Shown here one piece after another: positions 17,172 to 24,180 of a stretch of DNA of 64,000 nt. Origin of the DNA: Pseudomonadota bacterium (GTDB taxonomy: Bacteria; Desulfobacterota; Desulfovibrionia; Desulfovibrionales; Desulfovibrionaceae). The stretch lies in contig JAHIUW010000030.1 in the NCBI GenBank assembly GCA_018816865.1, forward strand, positions 1-64,000. The letters are read 5' to 3'. Within the stretch, counting starts at the first letter, position 1, and each line of letters starts with the position of its first letter. A model generated the notes under the pieces. It was given only the letters and a program-made list of their open reading frames with translations, was not told the DNA's origin and searched no databases. The position numbers and the translations under genes were made by a program.

Positions 17172-18413
17172 CTAATCCTCTTCCAGCCGGGTCAGGTCCT
17201 CGTAGGTCTCGCGGCGGCGGGCCACAAGCACGGCATTGCCGTCCACGATGAGTTCACAGGCCCGGGGGCGGGAGTTGTAGTTGCTGCTCATGCTGAAGCC
17301 ATAGGCTCCGGCAGAGAGACAGGCCAGGAACTCGCCGGGCTGCACGTCGGGCAGTTGGCGATCGCGCGCCAAAAAGTCACCGGACTCGCAGATGGGGCCC
17401 ACCACGTCGGTATCGCGGGTGGCGCGGCCGGACTCCTTGACCTCAATGATGCGGTGGAACGAGCCGTACAGCGAGGGCCGCACCAGGTCGTTCATGGCCG
17501 CGTCGGTGATCACGAAATGCTTGGACGGCGTGGTCTTGGTGTAGACCACCTCGGTCACCAGGATACCCGCGTTGCCCGCGATGACGCGCCCGGGTTCCAG
17601 GATGAGCTTCAGGGGCAGTCCCGTGAGCTTGGCGGACAGGGCCGCACCGAAATCTTTGGGGTGGGGTGGCTCTTCCTCGTCGTAGGTGATGCCCAGGCCC
17701 CCGCCCAGGTCCAGGTATTTGATATTGATACCTTTGTTGCAAAGCTTCTCGTAGAAAACCAGAACCTTGTCCAGGGCTTCCAGGAAAGGTTCGATGGTGG
17801 TTAGCTGCGAACCGATGTGGCAGTCGATGCCCACGGGCTCAAGGCCCTTCATGTCGCGCGCGCGTTCATAGGCCTTAAGCGAGCTGTCCATGTCCAGGCC
17901 GAACTTGTTCTTCTTCATGCCCGTGGAGATGTAGGGGTGGGTTTTGGGGTCCACATCCGGGTTGATGCGCAGGCTGATCCTGGCGACCTTGCCCATGGAC
18001 AGAGCCACCTCGTTGATCAGGTCCAGCTCGCCCGTGCTCTCCACGTTGAACATCAGGATGTCGGCCTCCAAGGCCTCCTTGATCTCATGGGCGCGTTTGC
18101 CCACGCCGGAATAGACGATCTTGGACGGGTCCACGCCCGCCTTCATGGCCCGGTGCAGTTCGCCGCCGGAGACGATGTCCATGCCCGCACCCTCGGCGGC
18201 CAGCAGACGCAGCAGCGAGATATTGGAATTGGCCTTTACGGAATAGCAGGTCAGGCGGTCCAGCTCTTCAAAGGCCGAATCAAAGGCCTGAAAATGGCGG
18301 CGCAGGGTGGCGGCGGAATAGACGTAGAGCGGGGTGCCATAGTTGTTGGCAAGATCGACCACGCGCACGTCCTCGGCGAACAGATCGCCGTCCTGGTAGT
18401 TGAAATGATGCAT
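17172..18413 (-). CDS. lysA: Diaminopimelate decarboxylase
   Basis: LysA removes CO2 from meso-diaminopimelate to give L-lysine, using pyridoxal phosphate. At 413 residues it is full length. The PLP lysine lies in CYSVKANSN (around residue 60), GGGLGI and LILEPGRVIAGNAG are the phosphate-binding and glycine-rich elements, and CESGDFLARDR supplies the active-site Cys from the partner subunit. GGAG precedes the ATG. It is the last gene of the minus-strand run, 29 bases after the lipoprotein gene. With dapL at 28037 it indicates lysine synthesis by the aminotransferase route. Confidence 0.96.
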   Translation of the reverse strand: MHHFNYQDGDLFAEDVRVVDLANNYGTPLYVYSAATLRRHFQAFDSAFEELDRLTCYSVKANSNISLLRLLAAEGAGMDIVSGGELHRAMKAGVDPSKIVYSGVGKRAHEIKEALEADILMFNVESTGELDLINEVALSMGKVARISLRINPDVDPKTHPYISTGMKKNKFGLDMDSSLKAYERARDMKGLEPVGIDCHIGSQLTTIEPFLEALDKVLVFYEKLCNKGINIKYLDLGGGLGITYDEEEPPHPKDFGAALSAKLTGLPLKLILEPGRVIAGNAGILVTEVVYTKTTPSKHFVITDAAMNDLVRPSLYGSFHRIIEVKESGRATRDTDVVGPICESGDFLARDRQLPDVQPGEFLACLSAGAYGFSMSSNYNSRPRACELIVDGNAVLVARRRETYEDLTRLEED

Positions 18414-18442
18414 CGAAGGCTCCGTCGGGGGAGTTGATTGTT

Positions 18443-18877
18443 CTACGGGGTGCTCATGACCTCGGAGGCCACGGGACGTATGATGCTGTGTCGGTTTTTG
18501 ATTTCGACCTGCCAGCGGTAGCCCTCGGGGGCGTCCAGGCCGCAGGCCTGGAAGGACAGGTGGCCCTTGGTCAGCAGGGTGTCGCCCTGGCCGGGGATGT
18601 ATTCCATGGAGACCGTGGGTGTGAACGGGCAGTCGGGGCAGTCCGCTGGCGCGTATCTCAGGTACGCGGCCTCCACGTTCTTCCAGGCGCCGTCAAGGGC
18701 CACATCCACGAACAGACAGCCGCTGCCCAATGTGCCGCTGGCCTGCAAGATGCTGAAGACGTGTTCGGAATCGCTGGGTTCGGGCCAGGCTTTCTTGCCG
18801 CAGCCGGAAATTGCGAGGGAGACGGCCAGAGCCAGCAGGATCAGCAGCGCGATGCGCCGGGGACGGGCAGGGGTCAT
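18443..18877 (-). CDS. Hypothetical lipoprotein downstream of mutS
   Basis: A 144-residue predicted lipoprotein. Its N-terminus has an arginine-rich start, a hydrophobic stretch (IALLILLALAVSLAISGC) and a lipobox ending at Cys26. The mature part has a CPDCPF motif and no recognised domain. Its start lies only 7 bases after the mutS stop and lysA follows, so it is part of the same operon. This resembles small lipoproteins found before lysA in other bacteria (LptM type), but it is far longer and I see no direct match. Confidence 0.65.
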   Translation of the reverse strand: MTPARPRRIALLILLALAVSLAISGCGKKAWPEPSDSEHVFSILQASGTLGSGCLFVDVALDGAWKNVEAAYLRYAPADCPDCPFTPTVSMEYIPGQGDTLLTKGHLSFQACGLDAPEGYRWQVEIKNRHSIIRPVASEVMSTP

Positions 18878-18884
18878 GACGGTA

Positions 18885-21542
18885 TCAGTCCTTCTTCAGG
18901 TTCATGGATTTCCATGTGTGCAGGAAATTCAATGCCTCAATGGGGGTCAGGCGGTCAACCTCCAGGGACCCGAGTTCCTCGGCAAAGGCCTTGATCTCGG
19001 GCGGCAGTTCGGCCTGTGGAGCAGGGCAGGCGCTGGGTGCACCCAAGCCCGGCAGCATGGACTGCTGAGCTGGCGCGCGTAGGGCCATGAGCGAACGGGT
19101 TCCGCCCGCGCGGGCCTCCAGATCGGTCAGGATCTCCTTGGCGCGGGAGACCACGGAGCGGGGCACTCCCGCCAGCTTGGCGACCTCGATGCCATAACTG
19201 CGGTCCGAGGGACCGGGCACCATGCGCCGCAAAAACACGATATCACCCCGGTATTCCTTGACCGCGATATTGAAGTTGGCCACGGCAGGAATCTGACCCT
19301 CAAGCACGGTCAGCTCGTGGAAGTGAGTGGCGAACAGGGTGCGCACTCCGCCGTCCCCGCGCGCGGCCAGTTCTTCCACCACGGCCCAGGCCAGGGCCAG
19401 ACCGTCAAATGTGGATGTGCCGCGCCCGATCTCATCCAGGATGACCAGGCTGCGCTTGCCTGCCTGACGCAGGATGCGCGCGGTTTCCATCATCTCCACC
19501 ATAAAGGTGGACTGGCCCTGGGCCAGATTGTCCGAGGCGCCCACCCGTGAGAAGATGCGGTCGGTCAGGCCCAGGGTGGCGCTGGCCGCAGGCACGAAAC
19601 TGCCGATCTGGGCCATGATGGCGATGATCGCCACCTGGCGCAGCACCGTGGATTTGCCGGCCATGTTCGGGCCGGTGATCAGCAGCACCCGCTTGTCGGC
19701 GGTCAGGTTCAGGTCATTGGGGATGTAGCCCCCGGCACCCTGCACGGCCTCCACCACGGGGTGGCGACCGGATTTGATGCTGATGTCCAGGTCGCCGGTC
19801 AGTTCCGGGCGCGTCCAGTCGTGGCGGCGGGCGGCATGGGCCAGCCCCTGCCAGTAATCCAGGGCGGCCAGACGCTGAGCCATGTCCATGAAGCGATGCC
19901 GGGCCGAGGCTACGCTCTCGCGCAGTTCGCCAAAAAGCTTGTATTCCAAATCCTTGCGTTTGTCCGAGGCGTGCAGGATGCGATCCTCCAGCTCTTTCAA
20001 CTGGGGGGTGATGAACCGCTCCGCATTGACCAGGGTCTGCTTGCGCTCGAAATGATAGGGGGCCTTGTCCATCTGGGCCTTGGACAACTCGAAGTAGTAG
20101 CCGAAGACCTTGTTGAAGCCGAGCCTCAGTTTGTCCAGGCCGGTGGCTGCGCGCTCCGCCTCAAGCAGTTCCTTGATGCGCGCCTCGCCGTCGTCGGTCA
20201 GGTCCATCAATTCGTCCAGCTCGGGATGATAGCCACGCTTGAACAGCCCGCCCTCGGTGATCAGGTGCGGGGGGCTGTCGGCCAGGGCGCGGGTCAGCAG
20301 CTCGGCGTAATCCTCCAGCCCGTCCCAGCCGGAAAGCAGTTGCTTGGGGGCCGCAGGCAGCTCCGCATCCCCCGCGGCCCTGGCCAGCAGGGCCTTGACC
20401 TGGGGTACGGCGGTCAGGGATTCGCGCAGGGCGATGAAATCCTTTGGTGTGGCGCGATTCAGGAAGATGCGCGTGGCCAGACGCTCCACATCGTAGACCT
20501 GGCCCAGCAGCGTGCGCAGCTCTTCGCGCAGATCCTCCTGCTCCACAAAAAGCGCCACCGCGTCCAGGGTCTTGGCGATGGGCACGATGTCCTTCCAGGG
20601 ATTGCGCAGGCGTTCGGCCAACAGGCGCGCGCCCATGGGGGTCATGGTCTGGTTGATGACGCTCCACAGGGTGCCGCGTCCACGTCCGCCGTCCAGGCGG
20701 TGGAAGATCTCCAGGTTGCGCTCGCTGACCTCGTCCAGCAGCAGATGCCGGGACAGATTCAGGGGCTTGAAGGGCGCCAAGGGGACATCCTGGGACTTCT
20801 GGGTTTGGCGCAGGTAGGCCAGGATCGCCCCGCAGGCCTGGGCCAGCTGAGGTTTGTCCGCCAGGTCCAGGGCCTCCAGGTTGGCCACACCCTGGGCTTC
20901 GCAGAGGTTGCGTTCGGCGGCCGTCAGGTCGAAATGGGAGCGGATGGGCAGGCGATTGGTGCGAGCCTCGAACCCGGCATATTCCTTGGGGATGTCGTGC
21001 TCGTGCGGGATCAGGACCTCGCTGGGGCCGATTTTCAGCAGCCACTGCCACAACTGGTCTTCGCGGGTGGCGAACAGGCCCGACCATTCGCCGGTGGAGA
21101 TGTCGGCCCAGGCCAAGCCGCCGGCGCCCTTGTCCTTGTCGAAGAAAATGGCGGCCAGATAGTTGGCGGCCTGGGAGCTCAGGTTCTGGTCCTCGACCAC
21201 GGTGCCGGGGGTCAGCACCTGGGTGACCTCGCGTTTGACGAGCCCCTTGGCCTCGCGCGGGTCCTCCACTTGGTTGCACACGGCGATCTTGAAGCCCTTG
21301 GCCAGGAGTTTGGCCACATACCCCTCGTAGGAGTGATACGGCATGCCGCACATGGGCACCGGGTTTTCGGCCTGCTTGTTGCGGGAGGTCAGGGTGATCT
21401 GCAGCTCGCGCGCGGCAATCTCGGCGTCCTCGAAGAACATCTCGTAGAAATCGCCCATGCGGTAGAAGAGCAGGCAGTCGGGGTACTCCTCCTTGATGGA
21501 GAGGTACTGTTCAAACATGGGAGTCAGTTTTTTGGTATTCAC
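18885..21542 (-). CDS. mutS: DNA mismatch repair protein MutS
   Basis: MutS recognises base mismatches and starts repair. The 885-residue protein has the N-terminal mismatch-binding Phe-x-Glu in GDFYEMFFEDAEIA (about residue 33), the connector, core and clamp regions, and the ATPase with Walker A GPNMAGKST at residues 624-632 and Walker B DEIGRGTSTFDG. It ends in a short variable region and the helical FLHTWKSMNLKKD tail. The start appears to be GTG at 21542 with no strong binding site; LTPMFEQYLSIK following it matches the usual family start. It begins 16 bases after the lapB stop. No mutL is in the window. Confidence 0.97.
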   Translation of the reverse strand: MNTKKLTPMFEQYLSIKEEYPDCLLFYRMGDFYEMFFEDAEIAARELQITLTSRNKQAENPVPMCGMPYHSYEGYVAKLLAKGFKIAVCNQVEDPREAKGLVKREVTQVLTPGTVVEDQNLSSQAANYLAAIFFDKDKGAGGLAWADISTGEWSGLFATREDQLWQWLLKIGPSEVLIPHEHDIPKEYAGFEARTNRLPIRSHFDLTAAERNLCEAQGVANLEALDLADKPQLAQACGAILAYLRQTQKSQDVPLAPFKPLNLSRHLLLDEVSERNLEIFHRLDGGRGRGTLWSVINQTMTPMGARLLAERLRNPWKDIVPIAKTLDAVALFVEQEDLREELRTLLGQVYDVERLATRIFLNRATPKDFIALRESLTAVPQVKALLARAAGDAELPAAPKQLLSGWDGLEDYAELLTRALADSPPHLITEGGLFKRGYHPELDELMDLTDDGEARIKELLEAERAATGLDKLRLGFNKVFGYYFELSKAQMDKAPYHFERKQTLVNAERFITPQLKELEDRILHASDKRKDLEYKLFGELRESVASARHRFMDMAQRLAALDYWQGLAHAARRHDWTRPELTGDLDISIKSGRHPVVEAVQGAGGYIPNDLNLTADKRVLLITGPNMAGKSTVLRQVAIIAIMAQIGSFVPAASATLGLTDRIFSRVGASDNLAQGQSTFMVEMMETARILRQAGKRSLVILDEIGRGTSTFDGLALAWAVVEELAARGDGGVRTLFATHFHELTVLEGQIPAVANFNIAVKEYRGDIVFLRRMVPGPSDRSYGIEVAKLAGVPRSVVSRAKEILTDLEARAGGTRSLMALRAPAQQSMLPGLGAPSACPAPQAELPPEIKAFAEELGSLEVDRLTPIEALNFLHTWKSMNLKKD

Positions 21543-21558
21543 GAAATAAGAGTGAGGG

Positions 21559-22707
21559 TTACTCGTTGATGGTGGTGCGATACTGGATGGAATGCCAGCT
21601 GCGGCAACGGGGGCAGACGAAGAACACGGTCTCGCGTTTCAGGCCGCAACGGCGGCAGACGAAGCGCTTCAGTTCCCGGGCGCGCAGAATGAAGAATTCG
21701 AGCTGCTTCCTGAAGGGTGCGGACAGGGTCTGATCCGTCATGTCCAGAGCCAACAGCTCCAGGCGCGCGGGCCAGAACTCGGGTTTGAGCACCAGGGTCT
21801 TTTCCAGCCAACGGCGGGATTCCTCGGGATCGAGACGGCAGAGCATCCAGGCTGCGTAGTATTGCAGCAGCAGGTCGGGCTCTTGCTTTTGCAGCACGGG
21901 CAGCACCGCGTCGCAGAATTCGGCCTGGGGGTGATACTGGAAGGGCTTGTCCGTCTCGAAGACCACGTGATCGCCGTAGCGGCGGCGTTTGCTGGCGTCC
22001 AGCAGACCTTCGAGGAGCACAAAGCGCTGGTCCAGGGCCACGCTGGCCATGGCCTTGTCCAGATGCCGCGCCAATTCCAGCCAGTCATCCTGCCTCAAGT
22101 CCTGGGTCAGCAGTTCCAGCCAGGCCTCCAGCGAGCCAGGGAAGACCTTCAGGGCCTTCTTGAGCCACTTGAAGCCCGAAATGTCGTTGTCGTCCGTGAA
22201 ATGATCTTGGGCCAGACGCACCATGTAATGGGCCTGGGCCAGTTCGTTGCCCAATTGCCCATAGTAACGCGCCGCGCGCTCAAAATCACTGGAATCGGCG
22301 GTGAGCAGGGCCAGTTCGCTGATGATGCCCACTGTGTCGCCGCCCAGCTTCTTGGCCTCCTCGAAGGCCGCCAGGGCCCGATCCAGGAAACCGCCGCGCT
22401 TGAAGTCCTTGCCCAATTCGAACCAGGTCCGGGCCGCCACCTTGGCGTCCAAGCCCGGGCGCACGATCAGGCTTTGGCGGATCTGCACCGCGCGTTCGAT
22501 CTCGCCGTGGCTGCGGTAGAGATTTCCCAGGGCAAGATAGATCTCCACGGCGTCGGGATTGTTGCGCACAACCAGGGACAACTCGGAGATGGCTGCCTGC
22601 GTATCCTGGGTGACGGGCGCATAGCCGTCGCGGGACCCGGCCGAGCCATGGCCGTTTCCGGACCCCCTGTCCAATCGGCGGGGGAAGAGCGACTTCAAAA
22701 AGCTCAT
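21559..22707 (-). CDS. lapB: TPR protein, LapB (YciM)-like
   Basis: LapB controls lipopolysaccharide synthesis by directing LpxC for degradation by FtsH. The 382-residue protein has tandem TPR-type helices over residues about 40-340 (for example EIYLALGNLYRSHGEIERA) and a C-terminal metal knuckle, FVCRRCGLKRETVFFVCPRC, the rubredoxin-like CxxC...CxxC of LapB. Unlike the E. coli protein it lacks a hydrophobic N-terminal anchor; the start is basic and polar (RRLDRGSGNGHG). CGGAGG lies just before the ATG. lapA is directly upstream, which supports the call. Confidence 0.85.
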   Translation of the reverse strand: MSFLKSLFPRRLDRGSGNGHGSAGSRDGYAPVTQDTQAAISELSLVVRNNPDAVEIYLALGNLYRSHGEIERAVQIRQSLIVRPGLDAKVAARTWFELGKDFKRGGFLDRALAAFEEAKKLGGDTVGIISELALLTADSSDFERAARYYGQLGNELAQAHYMVRLAQDHFTDDNDISGFKWLKKALKVFPGSLEAWLELLTQDLRQDDWLELARHLDKAMASVALDQRFVLLEGLLDASKRRRYGDHVVFETDKPFQYHPQAEFCDAVLPVLQKQEPDLLLQYYAAWMLCRLDPEESRRWLEKTLVLKPEFWPARLELLALDMTDQTLSAPFRKQLEFFILRARELKRFVCRRCGLKRETVFFVCPRCRSWHSIQYRTTINE

Positions 22708-22725
22708 GCGTCCTCCGGGAGGGGT

Positions 22726-23079
22726 TTACTCCACGATCTTGGTGGTTTCTGATTCGGCGGAGTAATTTTTATCGTCCAGGGGCAGGTTGCGCAAGGAATT
22801 CACTTCCTGCTCCAGGGAAGCGATCTTCTTGGCCGCCAGGGACAACTCGCGGGACAAGCGGATCTTTTCGCACAGGAAGTACAGGGTGCACAGCAGGCCA
22901 CCCAGCACGAACAGGCTCAACAGGCAGAGGTACACCGGCTGTTCAAGGGCAAAGATGGGGGTTCCGAACAGGTCCATGGACAGGGGCAGGCCCGCATTGA
23001 GGCTTTCCATGTTCTGAGCGAACATGACCATGGACAGGAAGAACAGGGCCAATAACAGCAGCATCTTTACATAACGCAT
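22726..23079 (-). CDS. lapA: LapA-like inner membrane protein
   Basis: A 117-residue protein with two membrane spans (VKMLLLLALFFLSMVMFAQN at the start and CLLSLFVLGGLLCTLYFLC near residues 52-70), then a coiled coil (SRELSLAAKKIASLEQEVN) facing the cytoplasm. This is the plan of LapA (DUF1049), partner of LapB in setting LPS levels. It lies 18 bases upstream of lapB and 13 bases downstream of the HIT gene on the same strand. Because this LapB has no anchor of its own, LapA may be what holds it at the membrane. Confidence 0.8.
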   Translation of the reverse strand: MRYVKMLLLLALFFLSMVMFAQNMESLNAGLPLSMDLFGTPIFALEQPVYLCLLSLFVLGGLLCTLYFLCEKIRLSRELSLAAKKIASLEQEVNSLRNLPLDDKNYSAESETTKIVE

Positions 23080-23092
23080 GAAATATCTCCTT

Positions 23093-23593
23093 TTATTTGC
23101 CAGTCGTTTCGTTGAGACGGTCGAAATATGGTTTCAGTGCGGCGTAGGTGGAATCAATGTGCTCGGGCACGACGCGCGTCTCGGACGCGATGGCCATGAA
23201 CGAGGAATCGCCCACCCAGCGGGGGACGAGGTGAAAATGAAGGTGTTCCTTGATCCCGGCTCCGGCGGCCTCGCCGATGTTCAGCCCAATGTTCAACCCA
23301 CCTGGCGAGAAGCGATCCTGAAGGATTTTAGTTGTTTGGTGCATCAGGTCCATCAGTTCGTGCAGCTCGTCGTTGTCCAGATCCACAAGGTTCATCACAT
23401 GGCGGTAGGGGCAAACCATGAGGTGTCCATTATTATAAGGGAAAATATTCATGATGACAAAGGCCTTGCGTCCCCGGTGCAGCACTCGGCGAGCAGTATC
23501 CTCATCGCTATGCTTGGGCAGGCAGAAGGGGCAGGAATCGGCCTTTGGACCTAGAATGTAGTCAAGCCGCCAAGGGGCCCATAGGACTTCCAT
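23093..23593 (-). CDS. HIT family nucleotide hydrolase/transferase
   Basis: A 166-residue histidine-triad protein. The catalytic HLHFHLVPRW (HxHxHxx) lies near residue 125, with the upstream CPFC zinc-type pair (residues 22-25) and FPYNNGHLMVCPYRH typical of the HIT/Ap4A phosphorylase-like subgroup. Such proteins hydrolyse or transfer on dinucleoside polyphosphates or nucleoside phosphoramidates; the exact substrate is unclear. Gene is packed between the SLOG-like gene (22 bases) and lapA (13 bases). Confidence 0.88.
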   Translation of the reverse strand: MEVLWAPWRLDYILGPKADSCPFCLPKHSDEDTARRVLHRGRKAFVIMNIFPYNNGHLMVCPYRHVMNLVDLDNDELHELMDLMHQTTKILQDRFSPGGLNIGLNIGEAAGAGIKEHLHFHLVPRWVGDSSFMAIASETRVVPEHIDSTYAALKPYFDRLNETTGK

Positions 23594-23615
23594 GATGCGA
23601 TACCTCGTTGATGTG

Positions 23616-24083
23616 CTACGCGGATTGTTTCAGGTCCCGGGTCGCCAGTTGGACGGCTTCTTCCGGGCCCGAAGCCGGGATAACCCCCGGAATGACTTTC
23701 CAGGTGCCCATGGCGATGACCGTTCGTTCGGCCTTCAGCGCCAGGGCCACTTCAGAGAGGGTGCCGTAGCCGCCTTCCAGGGCGATGACCAGATCACCGT
23801 TCATGACCACGAGAAGATTGCGCATCTGCCCAAGCCCGGTGACCACAGCCGTCTCGATGTACGGGTTGGCGTCGCCCTGGTCAAGACCCGGAAGGATGCC
23901 GATGGTTTGCCCTCCGGCGTCTCGGGCACCCTGGCAGACCGCCTGCATCACGCCGCCGCGGCCTCCGCAGACCAGTTTCCAGCCCCTGGCGGCGTTGAGT
24001 TCACCCAGGCGGTGGGCCGAGGCGCGGACCGCGTCGTCGCACTCTCCCGCTCCAATGACGGAGATTCTGGGCTGTGAGGTCAT
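23616..24083 (-). CDS. TIGR00725/LOG-like Rossmann protein
   Basis: A 155-residue single-domain protein with ISVIGAGECDD at its start, CGGRGGVMQAVCQGARDAGG near residue 40 and ALEGGYGTLSEVALAL near residue 103. These are the nucleotide-binding elements of the SLOG/LOG superfamily, best fitting the TIGR00725 group. LOG relatives include phosphoribohydrolases that release cytokinin-like bases; the TIGR00725 group has no agreed substrate. The standard PGGxGTxxE motif is here EGGYGTLSE, so lysine decarboxylase-like labels should be avoided. It follows the tRNA nucleotidyltransferase gene by 97 bases. Confidence 0.75.
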   Translation of the reverse strand: MTSQPRISVIGAGECDDAVRASAHRLGELNAARGWKLVCGGRGGVMQAVCQGARDAGGQTIGILPGLDQGDANPYIETAVVTGLGQMRNLLVVMNGDLVIALEGGYGTLSEVALALKAERTVIAMGTWKVIPGVIPASGPEEAVQLATRDLKQSA

Positions 24084-24180
24084 GCTGTCTCCTTGGGAGA
24101 GTCATTGATCCGGTGCATGGACATCGAAAATGCCACAGGCCCACAAGAAAGGGCAAGGTGCTTGTGCCTACTGAAAAGGC

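Noticed and set aside
19761-21569. 602-codon forward ORF opposite mutS
   Set aside because: Antisense to a confident mutS; composition (Gln/Gly/Val-rich) is the usual shadow of a G+C-rich gene.
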